From assembly GCA_947507875.1 (NCBI GenBank), contig CANNQP010000007.1, positions 62,001 to 126,000 on the forward strand: 64,000 bases of DNA, in the 5' to 3' direction. Position numbers and translations under genes: made by a program. Positions 53,660-62,429 of this stretch are shown in pieces. The notes under the pieces were generated by a model, which made no database searches, was not told where the DNA came from, and saw nothing but the letters and a program-made list of their open reading frames with translations. Position 1 is the first letter of the stretch. Each line of letters opens with the position of its first letter. The stretch comes from Verrucomicrobiaceae bacterium (GTDB lineage Bacteria; Verrucomicrobiota; Verrucomicrobiia; Verrucomicrobiales; Verrucomicrobiaceae).

Positions 53660-55939
53660 ATGCGCCCTGTCCTTGCTGCTCTGCTTTCTGCTGCCACGCT
53701 CGTTGCTGCGGCAGATAAGTTATACTTAGATGCTCCCGAGATCGTGAAGCTCGACTGGAACACCTCCAGCCCACGGGCGGCGGATTTCAATGGCGATGGG
53801 CTCACGGACCTGGTCGTCGTCAATCCCGATCGAGCTCGCCTCGAGTTCTTGCTCCAGCGCAAGGACGGCGCCCGGCCGGGGGACCCGGAGCGAACTTCCC
53901 GCGAGGATCGTTGGAATCCCATCTTGGAAATCTCCCGCTTCGACAAGCAGCCGCTGGTCATCGGCCGCACCGCGCTTTCCCTCGCCGTGGGGGATTGGAA
54001 TGGCGACGCGAAGGCAGACATCGCCTACGTCACGGACGACAAAAAGCTCGTGCTCCGCACTCAAGGTGGCAAGCCAGGAGACTGGACGGCGAAGAAGGAG
54101 TGGGTCATCGACTCCGTGGCCAATGACACCGAAGTCCTCGTGCCTGCCGATCTGAATGCGGACGGACGTACCGATCTCAGCCTGCTGACCCAGACCCGGT
54201 TGAGGGTCTGGCTGCAAACGCATGAAGGCTGGGCTGAGCCGAAAAGCTACGTGCTGGGTCAGCCCGGCAGCGGTGGCCTGCGTGCTACGGATCTGGATGG
54301 CGATGGCCGCACCGATCTCGTCTGCACGGCACCGGATGGAGACGCCGTCTTCGTCCGCCTGCAGCAGGAAGGCGTTTCCTTTGGAGAAGAATGGCGTCTG
54401 GAGATGGAGGCGAGCCGCTGCTGGGCTCACCCCGTTCGCCTGGGACCCAAAGGCAAGCCCGCAGGACTCGCCACGCTCCAGGATAAATCTGGACTCATCA
54501 GCATCGCCAAACTCGCCGCTGGTCCTGTGGAGCCCAATGCCGATCGCGCCGCCAGCATCCGCTACGCCATGCCTGCCACCGATGCGAAAGGCGGCCCTGC
54601 GGCCTACGGCGACTTGAATGGCGATCAACTGCCCGATGTGGTGCTCTCCGAATCCAAAAATGCGCGGCTCTGGTTCTTCGCCGGACAGCCTGGTGGCACC
54701 TTCCGTGAGGGGCGTGAATTTCCAGCCCTCAGCAGCATTGAGGCGCTGTCCATCGCCGATCTAGATGGTGACGCGAAGCCCGAGCTTGTGCTCCTCAGCC
54801 CTGGCGAAAAAGCCGTGGCCCTCTCCCGCTGGCAGAAAGATCGCCTGACCTATCCAGAAGTGATTCACCAGAGCACCGATGCCCTACTGGCGCTGACCAC
54901 GGGTTCTGTCGCCGAGACGGCACAAACCTGCGTGCTCACGCTCGTGGATGCGAAAGCAAAAATCAGCCTCGTCTCGCTGCGCTGGGAGGCGGCGCAGAAG
55001 AAGTTTGTGACCACCAGCGTCGAGCTCCCCAGCAGCACGGTGGGAAAACCGAGCGCACTGCGGGTGGTGGATGCCAATCAGGATGGCCGTGGGGACCTCG
55101 CGCTCTTTTCCAATCTCTCGCCCATGCAGCTGCTCATCAGCCAGGCCGACCTCAAGGCCCCCTTCAAACGCGCCGAAGGCCTGCCTGACACCTTGGTGAA
55201 CAAACTTCAGCCCATCGCGCTCGCCACGGCCGATGTGGACGGTGATGGCAAAGCCGAGCTGATCTTGGCCAAAGACCAGTTTGCCCGCGCCATTCGTGTC
55301 GGAGCTGATGGCAAAGCTGTGACGGTGGAGCAGTTCAACGCGCCTGATCCCGCCTCTCAGCTCAGCGCCGTCATCATCAGCGGCACAGGGACCAAGCGCC
55401 GCATCCTGCTTGCCGACAGCGCTCAGAAAAAGCTCCATGAGATGGCCGCAAGCGCCGATGGCGTCTTCCGTGTCGTTCACACCCACGCCTTGTCTGCCCT
55501 TGCGGCGGATCAGCTCCACCTCACGGGAGATCGCTTGCTGGCCATCGGCAAGACGAGCTTTGACCTCACCCCGCTGTCAGGCCGCGCGCTTCGGCTAGAG
55601 ACCCTCGCGTCGCTGGATACCGAGCTGAAGGACACCCGACCCACCGATCTCATCCCTGCCGCTTTTTCGGGCCAGGAGGTGGATGACCTCGCCCTCGTCG
55701 ATTCCACACGCAGCCGGGTCATCGAGTTTCTCCAACCCGAAGCCGGCGCGGACAAAGACGCACCCACGTGGCGCAGCGCCATGTATTTCCGCGTCTTCGA
55801 GACCGACCCGCACTTCCGTGGCAAAGGCGGGCGTGAAAACGAACCGCACGACTACACCGCGCTCGACCTGAACAACGATGGCAAGCTCGACCTCGCCCTG
55901 CTCGTCCACGACCGTCTGCTGCTCTACGTGAGAAAGTAG
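53660..55939 (+). CDS. exported FG-GAP/VCBS repeat protein
   Basis: A 759-residue exported protein with a signal peptide (RPVLAALLSAATLVAA). At least nine Ca2+-binding-loop repeats of the DxNxDGxxD type are visible, such as DFNGDGLTDLVVV, DLNADGRTDL, DLDGDGRTDL, DVDGDGKAEL and the last DLNNDGKLDL. These make an integrin-alpha-like beta-propeller that binds calcium or partners at the cell surface. No catalytic domain is visible. It is 39 bases after the preceding gene in the same direction. Confidence 0.88.
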   Translation: MRPVLAALLSAATLVAAADKLYLDAPEIVKLDWNTSSPRAADFNGDGLTDLVVVNPDRARLEFLLQRKDGARPGDPERTSREDRWNPILEISRFDKQPLVIGRTALSLAVGDWNGDAKADIAYVTDDKKLVLRTQGGKPGDWTAKKEWVIDSVANDTEVLVPADLNADGRTDLSLLTQTRLRVWLQTHEGWAEPKSYVLGQPGSGGLRATDLDGDGRTDLVCTAPDGDAVFVRLQQEGVSFGEEWRLEMEASRCWAHPVRLGPKGKPAGLATLQDKSGLISIAKLAAGPVEPNADRAASIRYAMPATDAKGGPAAYGDLNGDQLPDVVLSESKNARLWFFAGQPGGTFREGREFPALSSIEALSIADLDGDAKPELVLLSPGEKAVALSRWQKDRLTYPEVIHQSTDALLALTTGSVAETAQTCVLTLVDAKAKISLVSLRWEAAQKKFVTTSVELPSSTVGKPSALRVVDANQDGRGDLALFSNLSPMQLLISQADLKAPFKRAEGLPDTLVNKLQPIALATADVDGDGKAELILAKDQFARAIRVGADGKAVTVEQFNAPDPASQLSAVIISGTGTKRRILLADSAQKKLHEMAASADGVFRVVHTHALSALAADQLHLTGDRLLAIGKTSFDLTPLSGRALRLETLASLDTELKDTRPTDLIPAAFSGQEVDDLALVDSTRSRVIEFLQPEAGADKDAPTWRSAMYFRVFETDPHFRGKGGRENEPHDYTALDLNNDGKLDLALLVHDRLLLYVRK

Positions 55940-55950
55940 GCCGTCTGCGC

Positions 55951-56187
55951 TCAGTCCATCGTTTCGAGAAAATCCAGCGCCTTGGAAAAACTCGCCTGCT
56001 GCAGGAAGTGGCTCAGCCGCCCCGGCAGGATGGGCTTTAACCGATGGTGCTCCGCAGAAATCAGCTCCGAAATCTGCTGCAACGCCGCTAAATGACCCGG
56101 TGCATCCGCATCGCGAAAGTCATGGTCGGCGATGAGATGCAGCCTGCGTTTCAAAAGAGCCTGGAGGGTGCCAAAGTCGGGGTTCAT
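55951..56187 (-). CDS. small hypothetical protein
   Basis: A 78-residue protein from ATG 56187 (MNPDFGTLQALLKRRLHLI) that I do not recognise. It is soluble, helical in appearance, with an Arg/Leu-rich start and SRHFLQQASFSKALDFLE-like C-terminal helix. It converges with the FG-GAP gene (11 bases between stops) and is divergent from the beta-helix gene. Coding status is likely, because the composition is not a simple shadow of a neighbour (nothing lies on the other strand). Confidence 0.55.
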   Translation of the reverse strand: MNPDFGTLQALLKRRLHLIADHDFRDADAPGHLAALQQISELISAEHHRLKPILPGRLSHFLQQASFSKALDFLETMD

Positions 56188-56356
56188 GGCCCAATTAACG
56201 CCGAGAGCCCCGCCCCTGCGCAACTGCCAACTTTACAAAGCCTCTCCGGACTTTTCCGCGCAGTCGTGCTTGGATCATCGTCGCCCAAGCTCGGTGTCGC
56301 ATTCTGCCTAGTCTTTGTCGTGGAGTCGGTCGGCTGATCTTCGTTATGTTTGCCTG

Positions 56357-57970
56357 ATGAAATGCTTCGTTTGCCTCGCTTTTCTCGCACCCGCGCTCCT
56401 CGCCGATGACACCGCCAAGCTCCTCGCACTGTTTGCCAAAGAGGGCGTCGTGACCGTTGCAGCCGGTGATTACCATCTGGATGGCACGAAGCCCATCGCG
56501 CTGCGCTCCAACACGACCGTCATGGCGCATGGTGCGCGTTTCATCTTGCCAGACAGACTGCCGGATCAGGCTCGCGTCGTGCTTTTCGCTGGAGAAAACA
56601 TCGCGCACTTTGCCTGGCATGGTGGCGAGTTCATCGGGCAGGTGTTTGACCCGGCGAAGCAGGACAATGCCTGGGAACCCAACGCGAACACCAAGGGCAT
56701 CGAGATCACCACGACGAAGGAAGGCGGCACCCATGATCTGCTGTTTCGCGACGTGAAGTCGAACGGCATGGCCGCCGCTGTCATTGGCGTGCATGGCCTC
56801 TACGACAAGAAGGACGAGGCAAAGGTGAAATGCTACGCGGAGCGAGTCGCCATCGAAAGCTGCACACTGGTGCGCAGTGGGAAGTTCATGTGGGACTACG
56901 GCTACCTCTGGCAGATCGTGACCTTCCCCGAGGCTTACGAGCCTTGGGAAGTGGAGCGGGCGCTGAAATACTTCCGCACCGATTTGATGCATGAGGTTTC
57001 GTTCGAGGGCGACCGCGTGCGTCTCGACAATACGAAGCGCCCCATCCCCGTCAGCGCCATGGATGAGCCGAAAGACGCGCTGACCTTGCTGGGAACTGAT
57101 CTGCCCAAAAACATCGTCCGCGGCCGACAATACTTTGTGGTCGAGTCTGCGGCCGATGTCATCAAGATCGCTGACAAGCCCGGCGGAGCCGCGATTCGCT
57201 TTGAAGCCAAGGGCAAAGGCCGACTCGCGCACAACCTCCAAGCGAACTATCTCGCGGCGTATGCCCCCACCGGCAGCGGACCTGGGAAAGGAGCCTTCGA
57301 CATCGTCGGCGCAAGCGAGGTGCGTGTCACCGGCTGCCAGCTCAGCGCCATCGGCGACACGATGCACATCCAGCGTTGCCGGAACATCGTCTTCGCGAAC
57401 AACCACATCCTCGGCAGCCGCATGGGCGCCTTCTTTTTGGCCGAGTTCTGCCAAAACGCCACCATCAGTGGCAATCTCGTCGATGGCACGAACGGCAGCC
57501 GCGTCATCAGCGTCGAGAAAAGCTGTACGGATGTCACCATGACCGGCAATACCTTCCGCGGTGGTGGACGCGGTGCGTGGATCAATCAGCCGGTCAACTT
57601 CATCATGACCGGCAACATCTTCATCAACAACACCACGAAGAACGACCCCGATCCACGCCTTGGTCGCATCGCCTTCCAGACCGCGAAGCCCGGCCAATTC
57701 CCCGAGCTCTACTTCACCCTCTACGAGCCGGGAGCGAGCTATGGCCCCATCCTCGTGAAGGACAACGTCTTCCAACTCGGCGACCACTGCCCCGAGGAAG
57801 CCGTCACGTTTGCTCCCAATGGCCACGACCTCATCTTCATCGGCAACACCTTCTCAAACAAAGCCGCCACCATCGTCGTCGATCCCACCTGCACTCGCAG
57901 CACCATCGACGGCAATCTGGGCGCGAAGACGGTCAAGAAGCCCGTCGATTTCAACCACGGGCGGAGGTGA
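56357..57970 (+). CDS. exported right-handed beta-helix protein
   Basis: A 537-residue protein from ATG 56357 with signal peptide (KCFVCLAFLAPALLA). The second half is a run of short parallel-helix coils: CQLSAIGDTMHIQRC, NIVFANNHILGSRMG, NATISGNLVDG, DVTMTGNTFRGGG, NFIMTGNIFINN, LIFIGNTFSNK. The first half is an N-terminal beta-rich domain. Proteins of this fold are often polysaccharide lyases or hydrolases; no catalytic residues can be named. Probably acts on polysaccharide outside the cell. An upstream in-frame ATG at 56315 adds 14 residues before the signal. Confidence 0.85.
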   Translation: MKCFVCLAFLAPALLADDTAKLLALFAKEGVVTVAAGDYHLDGTKPIALRSNTTVMAHGARFILPDRLPDQARVVLFAGENIAHFAWHGGEFIGQVFDPAKQDNAWEPNANTKGIEITTTKEGGTHDLLFRDVKSNGMAAAVIGVHGLYDKKDEAKVKCYAERVAIESCTLVRSGKFMWDYGYLWQIVTFPEAYEPWEVERALKYFRTDLMHEVSFEGDRVRLDNTKRPIPVSAMDEPKDALTLLGTDLPKNIVRGRQYFVVESAADVIKIADKPGGAAIRFEAKGKGRLAHNLQANYLAAYAPTGSGPGKGAFDIVGASEVRVTGCQLSAIGDTMHIQRCRNIVFANNHILGSRMGAFFLAEFCQNATISGNLVDGTNGSRVISVEKSCTDVTMTGNTFRGGGRGAWINQPVNFIMTGNIFINNTTKNDPDPRLGRIAFQTAKPGQFPELYFTLYEPGASYGPILVKDNVFQLGDHCPEEAVTFAPNGHDLIFIGNTFSNKAATIVVDPTCTRSTIDGNLGAKTVKKPVDFNHGRR

Positions 57971-57975
57971 GACCT

Positions 57976-58902
57976 TCAAGGCTTGGAGGGTTTGCCGAGA
58001 TGCTTTTGGAACCAGGCGGCGGCGAGGTCCACGGTCTCGGCGCACCAAGGGTCACTCATCCAGAAGGGATGCGGTGCCTGGCGCAGGGTGTGGAGGCCGG
58101 TTTCGATGCCAAGGGTCCGCATTTGTTCCATCATCTCGGCACGGCCGATCTTGAGTGTGTCTTTTTCACCTTCGATGAAAAGGATCGGTGGCATGTCAGC
58201 ACGCACATGGGTGATCGGAGAGGCGGCGGCGAAGACCGCGGGCTTTTCGGCGCAGGTGCCGCCGAAGAAGAGCTGGGCGTTCTCGTTGGTCTTTTCGCGA
58301 TTCGCGGTCACGAGATCTTGCGTGGCTGCCATGACGATGGCGGCTTTCACCCGACTGGATTGATCGCGATGAGGGCCTTCGCCTTCAAAGTCGGTTAGGC
58401 CTGAGGTGGCTGCGGTGAGGCCAGACAAATGGCCGCCCGCCGAACCGCCCATGCAGCCGATGCGTTCGGGGTCGATCTTGAGTTCACGGGCGTGAGCGCG
58501 CAGGTAGCGCAGGGCGGCTTTGCAATCGTGAAGCGCAGCCGGGTAGGGAGCCTCCGTGGCGAGCCGATAGCTCACCAAGGCGGTGACGAAGCCACGCTGC
58601 GCGAGACTCTCCATCATGGGTTTGTCGGAATCAATTTGGCGTGCCTTCCAGCCGCCGCCGTGGATGTCGAGGATGCAGGGCCAGGTGCCTTCGGCCTTGG
58701 GTACATAGACCTGCAGTTCCACACGGTGCTCAGGATAGGCCGCGACTTCCAGGGTGCGCAGCTCGTGGGTGCTGGGGGTTTGCGGGAGTAGCTTTTTGAA
58801 CCGAGGTTTTGGTTGGGTCGCAGGCGTGCTCGCTGGTTTCGGGGTTTCTGCCTGCGTGGCAAAGGCGAGGAGGACGAGGGTGAGGGCGAAGCGGAACGTC
58901 AT
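57976..58902 (-). CDS. exported esterase/lipase (HSL/BD-FAE type alpha/beta hydrolase)
   Basis: From ATG 58902 the protein is 308 residues, with signal peptide (TFRFALTLVLLAFATQAET). It shows the oxyanion motif DIHGGGW, the nucleophile GGSAGGH (Ser), and candidate acid and base EGEKDT and QAPHPFW. Pro-rich residues follow the signal. BD-FAE-like enzymes cleave feruloyl or acetyl esters from plant polysaccharides; the substrate here is unknown. It converges with the beta-helix gene (5 bases between stops) and is divergent from the peroxidase gene. Confidence 0.86.
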   Translation of the reverse strand: MTFRFALTLVLLAFATQAETPKPASTPATQPKPRFKKLLPQTPSTHELRTLEVAAYPEHRVELQVYVPKAEGTWPCILDIHGGGWKARQIDSDKPMMESLAQRGFVTALVSYRLATEAPYPAALHDCKAALRYLRAHARELKIDPERIGCMGGSAGGHLSGLTAATSGLTDFEGEGPHRDQSSRVKAAIVMAATQDLVTANREKTNENAQLFFGGTCAEKPAVFAAASPITHVRADMPPILFIEGEKDTLKIGRAEMMEQMRTLGIETGLHTLRQAPHPFWMSDPWCAETVDLAAAWFQKHLGKPSKP

Positions 58903-59093
58903 GAGGAAAGAGGCTAACGCGGGGCTGACGCTGGCTTTTCTGGAGAAAACCAAGCGCGGGTAACTTTTACCATCGCTTCACAAATCTGTCGGTCTGACGA
59001 CATCGAGCCTTAACATAGGGGAAGTCTATTGGGGGTGTGACAACGCTGGCGATGACCAGCAACGCCACATTCAACCACCATCCAAACTAGACC

Positions 59094-60941
59094 ATGAAAA
59101 CGTTCTCTACCTTGCTGATCGGCCACTGGTTCCCCGTCACCGCCTTGCTTGCTCTGGCTAATCTTGGCACCCAGGTTTCTGGCCAAATGGCAGCTCCCCG
59201 TGTGGGCAATCCACCCGTGACCACGTCTTCCAACAAGGTCGCCCCGATTCCCCGCACGACACCGGGCCAACCTCCAGCGCAGCCACCCACACCGCCGACT
59301 TCCTCCGGTGGCTCTCGCCCCTCACGCCCCACGCCGCCGACTCTACCCACGGGTCAGCCCCTGCCGCCCAGCCTGCCGAGTTCCTTTGTTTTGCCCGAAG
59401 AATTTCGCACGGCGAATGGCAGTGGCAATCACGTGACCCTGACCGCACGCGGCACGCCGGATCTACCCTTTCGACGTCTAGCCCCTGCCGCCTATGCCGA
59501 TGGCGTGAGTGAGCCTGCTGGCGGCACCCGTCCCAGCGCTCGTGCGATCAGCAATGCGGTGGCCAAGCAGCCTAACCTGCGTCCGAATCGCCGCGGAGCG
59601 AGCGACTTCCTCTGGCAGTGGGGCCAGTTCCTGGATCATGATCTGGATGAAACGCCGACAGCGAATCCGGCAGAGCCTTTTCCCATCGCGGTGCCGGCGG
59701 GAGATCCCGACTTTGACCCTGCCCGCACCGGCACGGTCACGATCGGTTTGAATCGCAGCAACTACGTGATGGTGGATGGAGTGCGGCAGCAAAAGAATGC
59801 GGTCACCGCCTGGATTGACGCTTCCCAGATCTATGGGTCCGATGCGGTGCGCGCGGCGGCTTTGCGTGCGAATGATGGCACGGGACGCTTGCGTGTGACG
59901 ACGAGTGAACATGGGGATCTCTTGCCGACTCATTCCGATGCTGTCGCGGCCTTGCCGCCTGTGCCCGGCTTCTTTGTGGCAGGCGATGTGCGGGTGAATG
60001 AGCAGGTCGGTTTGATCGCCATCCACACGCTGTTTTTGCGTGAGCATAACTTCTGGGCGGACCTGTATCGCACCGCGAACCCGGATGCTGAGGATGAAGA
60101 GATCTATCAATTCGCCCGCATGATCGTGGGCGCTGAGATGCAGGCCATCACCTATCGCGAGTTTTTGCCAACGCTGCTGGGTCCAGGTGCGATCAAGCCT
60201 TATCAGGGCTACAAGGCAGAGGTCGATCCTGCGATCTCGAACGAATTCGCCACGGCTGCCTATCGTCTCGGTCATAGCCTGCTTTCGCCCACGCTGTTGC
60301 GCCTAGATGCCGACGGCAACGAGATCGAGGCGGGACATCTCTCCCTGGCTGATTCCTTCTTTCAGCCTCAGCAGGTCAGTGACCATGGCATTGATGTTAT
60401 CCTGCGTGGTCTGGCGACGGGTCGTGCCCAGGAGCTGGATGAATGGCTCATTGATGATGTGCGCAATTTCCTCTTTGGTGCCCCAGGTGCAGGTGGCTTT
60501 GATCTCGCGGCCCTGAATATCCAGCGCGGTCGTGATCACGGCCTACCCAGCTTTGCTCAGATGCGGGTCGCTCTCGGTCTGCGTCCGGTGAATCGCTTTC
60601 AGGATGTGAATGCGAACCGCCAGGTGGTGGCAGAGCTAGATGCGGCTTACGAAAGCCCAGCGGACATTGACCTGTGGATAGGCGGCTTGGCAGAGGTGGA
60701 TCGCCCTGGCTCGATGGTGGGCGAGACCTTTCATCGCATCTTGGTCGATCAATTCACTCGTCTGCGCGATGGCGACCGCTTCTGGTATGAGAAAGTGCTG
60801 CCCTCCGCCATGGTGCGCATGATCCAGCAGCAGACGCTCAGCGTCATCCTGCATCGCAACACCAAGATCGGCACGGAGGTCGGTCGGAATGTTTTCATGG
60901 CACCGCCTCCTCGCCGTCCCGCGCGCACGGTTGCTCGCTGA
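59094..60941 (+). CDS. exported animal-type haem peroxidase
   Basis: A 615-residue peroxidase of the peroxidase-cyclooxygenase superfamily. An N-terminal signal-like segment is followed by a Pro/Thr-rich linker (about 36-95). The catalytic domain has the distal site GQFLDHDLDETP (Gln178, His182, Asp183 for Ca2+), the Arg/Glu pair in DVRVNEQ (Arg300, Glu303), FLREHN, the proximal His394 in YRLGHSLL, and LNIQRGRDHGLPSF. The Arg-x-x-Glu and proximal spacing match myeloperoxidase. It should oxidise halides or phenolics outside the cytoplasm; physiology unknown. ATG 59094 is the first Met and starts a plausible export signal. Confidence 0.92.
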   Translation: MKTFSTLLIGHWFPVTALLALANLGTQVSGQMAAPRVGNPPVTTSSNKVAPIPRTTPGQPPAQPPTPPTSSGGSRPSRPTPPTLPTGQPLPPSLPSSFVLPEEFRTANGSGNHVTLTARGTPDLPFRRLAPAAYADGVSEPAGGTRPSARAISNAVAKQPNLRPNRRGASDFLWQWGQFLDHDLDETPTANPAEPFPIAVPAGDPDFDPARTGTVTIGLNRSNYVMVDGVRQQKNAVTAWIDASQIYGSDAVRAAALRANDGTGRLRVTTSEHGDLLPTHSDAVAALPPVPGFFVAGDVRVNEQVGLIAIHTLFLREHNFWADLYRTANPDAEDEEIYQFARMIVGAEMQAITYREFLPTLLGPGAIKPYQGYKAEVDPAISNEFATAAYRLGHSLLSPTLLRLDADGNEIEAGHLSLADSFFQPQQVSDHGIDVILRGLATGRAQELDEWLIDDVRNFLFGAPGAGGFDLAALNIQRGRDHGLPSFAQMRVALGLRPVNRFQDVNANRQVVAELDAAYESPADIDLWIGGLAEVDRPGSMVGETFHRILVDQFTRLRDGDRFWYEKVLPSAMVRMIQQQTLSVILHRNTKIGTEVGRNVFMAPPPRRPARTVAR

Positions 60942-60969
60942 GTCTTGCCTTTTCCCCCTTGGAAAAAAG

Positions 60970-61004
60970 GACCCATGCTGCGCGAGCGGCATGGGTCTTT
61001 GTTT
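60970..61004 (+). terminator. rho-independent terminator after the peroxidase gene
   Basis: GACCCATGC (60970-60978), 10-base loop, GCATGGGTC (60989-60997), then TTTGTTT. A 9-bp perfect stem, 28 bases after the stop. An A-rich run precedes the stem, so it may work in both directions. Confidence 0.85.
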
Positions 61005-61017
61005 CGGAGATGAGCGA

Positions 61018-61083
61018 ATGAAAAAGACCTGTGCGCTGTTGGCTTGCCTCATTCTGCCGCCAGTGGCATGGACAGAGGCTTGA
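61018..61083 (+). CDS. possible 21-residue membrane leader peptide upstream of waaA
   Basis: An ATG (61018) opens a 21-codon frame MKKTCALLACLILPPVAWTEA that stops at TGA 61081-61083, overlapping the waaA ATG by one base (TGATG). The sequence has the basic start and hydrophobic core of a signal peptide but nothing after it. It could be a translational coupling leader or a chance frame. Coding status is uncertain. Confidence 0.35.
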   Translation: MKKTCALLACLILPPVAWTEA

Positions 61084-62405
61084 TGTCGCTCGCCTTTACC
61101 CTGCTCCTTTACAATCTGCTGCTGCCCCTCGGCCTGGTCTTTCTGCTGCCAGGAGCGGTGCGGAAGATGAAGGCGCGTGGGGGGCGCTGGTCTGATCTAG
61201 GCGAGCGCTTTGGGTTTTTGCCCATGGAGAAATGCGCGGCGCTCGCGTCCTTGCCTTGCGGTCAGGATCGACTCTGGATTCATGCGGTGAGCGTGGGTGA
61301 GGCGGGCATTGCCATCAAGCTCGTGACCCGGCTGCTGCGGGAGCGACCGCACACAGGCATTGTCATCACCACCACCACACCCACCGCGCAGGCGATGGTG
61401 CAGGACTTTGCCAGCAGGCATCCGCAGCGTGTCGTGGTGCTGTATTCGCCAGTCGATCTCCCCTGGGTGGGTTCTGCGTTTCTGGAGCTCATTCGCCCTG
61501 CGCAGATCATTCTGGTCGAGGCGGAACTCTGGCCCAACTTGGTTAGCATGGCCCGACGTCAGGGCATTCGGGTGTCGATGGTGAATGCTCGTCTTTCTGC
61601 CAAGTCGGAAAAGCGCTTCCGGCAGCTAGGTTTCTTGGTGCGGCCGATTTTTGCCATGCTCGATCGAGTGCTCGTGCAGGAGCCAGGAGATGCGGAGCGC
61701 TTTGCAGGCATTGGGGTGAAACGGGAGCACATCCAGCACACGGGCAGCATCAAGTTTGATCCGCAGGGGGCAGAGGCTGATCCTGAGCAGGTCGATGCGT
61801 TGTGGCAGGTTTTGCAGCGCGCAGGCATCACGGCTCAGCAGCGGGTCATCTTGCTCGCCAGCACGCACTCGGGTGAGGAAGTGCTGCTAGCGCGTGTGAT
61901 GCAAAGTCTCAGCCGACATCACCACGATCTCGCGCTGCTCATCGTGCCACGTCATGTCGAGCGCACGGAGGCGATCCTTGCTGCATTGAGCGAGATCGGT
62001 CTCGAGGCACAGCGGCGATCTGCGGTTTCCACCGCCCTCGCATCTGGCCTTCCTTCCTTGATCATCGACACGACGGGTGAGCTGCGTGCTTGGCAGTGCT
62101 TGGCTAGCATCGTCATCGTGGGCAAGAGCTTCCTCGCGGTTGGTGGCCAGAATCCTGCGGAGGCGGTGATGGCGAAAAAGCCAGTGCTCTTTGGTCCTCA
62201 CATGGAGAACTTCGAACCGCTTGTGGACTTGCTTTTGAAACACCAAGGCGCGGTGCAAGTGCCAGACGTGACTGCTTTGGAAAAGGAACTGGCTAGCCTG
62301 CTGACGGACGCGGTTCGTTGCCAACGGCTGGGCGAATCTGGTCATGCTGCGTTGCGGGCTCATGAAGGCGCGACGGACAAGACACTGGCTGCCCTTTTCG
62401 CATAA
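61083..62405 (+). CDS. waaA: 3-deoxy-D-manno-octulosonic acid transferase
   Basis: WaaA (KdtA, family GT30) adds Kdo to lipid A precursor at the inner membrane. From ATG 61083 the protein is 440 residues with an N-terminal anchor (SLAFTLLLYNLLLPLGLVFLL). WIHAVSVGEAGIAIKL, TTTTPTAQAM, EAELWPNLV, and the C-terminal GGQNPAEAVMAKKPVLFGPHMENF are strong family motifs. It starts by TGATG overlap with a 21-codon frame. With lpxI at 20.6 kb it indicates a conventional lipid A-Kdo outer membrane. It is followed after 24 bases by the NYN-beta-lactamase gene. Confidence 0.93.
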   Translation: MSLAFTLLLYNLLLPLGLVFLLPGAVRKMKARGGRWSDLGERFGFLPMEKCAALASLPCGQDRLWIHAVSVGEAGIAIKLVTRLLRERPHTGIVITTTTPTAQAMVQDFASRHPQRVVVLYSPVDLPWVGSAFLELIRPAQIILVEAELWPNLVSMARRQGIRVSMVNARLSAKSEKRFRQLGFLVRPIFAMLDRVLVQEPGDAERFAGIGVKREHIQHTGSIKFDPQGAEADPEQVDALWQVLQRAGITAQQRVILLASTHSGEEVLLARVMQSLSRHHHDLALLIVPRHVERTEAILAALSEIGLEAQRRSAVSTALASGLPSLIIDTTGELRAWQCLASIVIVGKSFLAVGGQNPAEAVMAKKPVLFGPHMENFEPLVDLLLKHQGAVQVPDVTALEKELASLLTDAVRCQRLGESGHAALRAHEGATDKTLAALFA

Positions 62406-62429
62406 AGTCGAGGCACTGGAGCGTAAACG

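Noticed and set aside
56195-57826. 543-codon open frame opposite the beta-helix gene
   Set aside because: It lies entirely antisense to a gene with a signal peptide and repeated beta-helix coils, and shows no recognisable domain.
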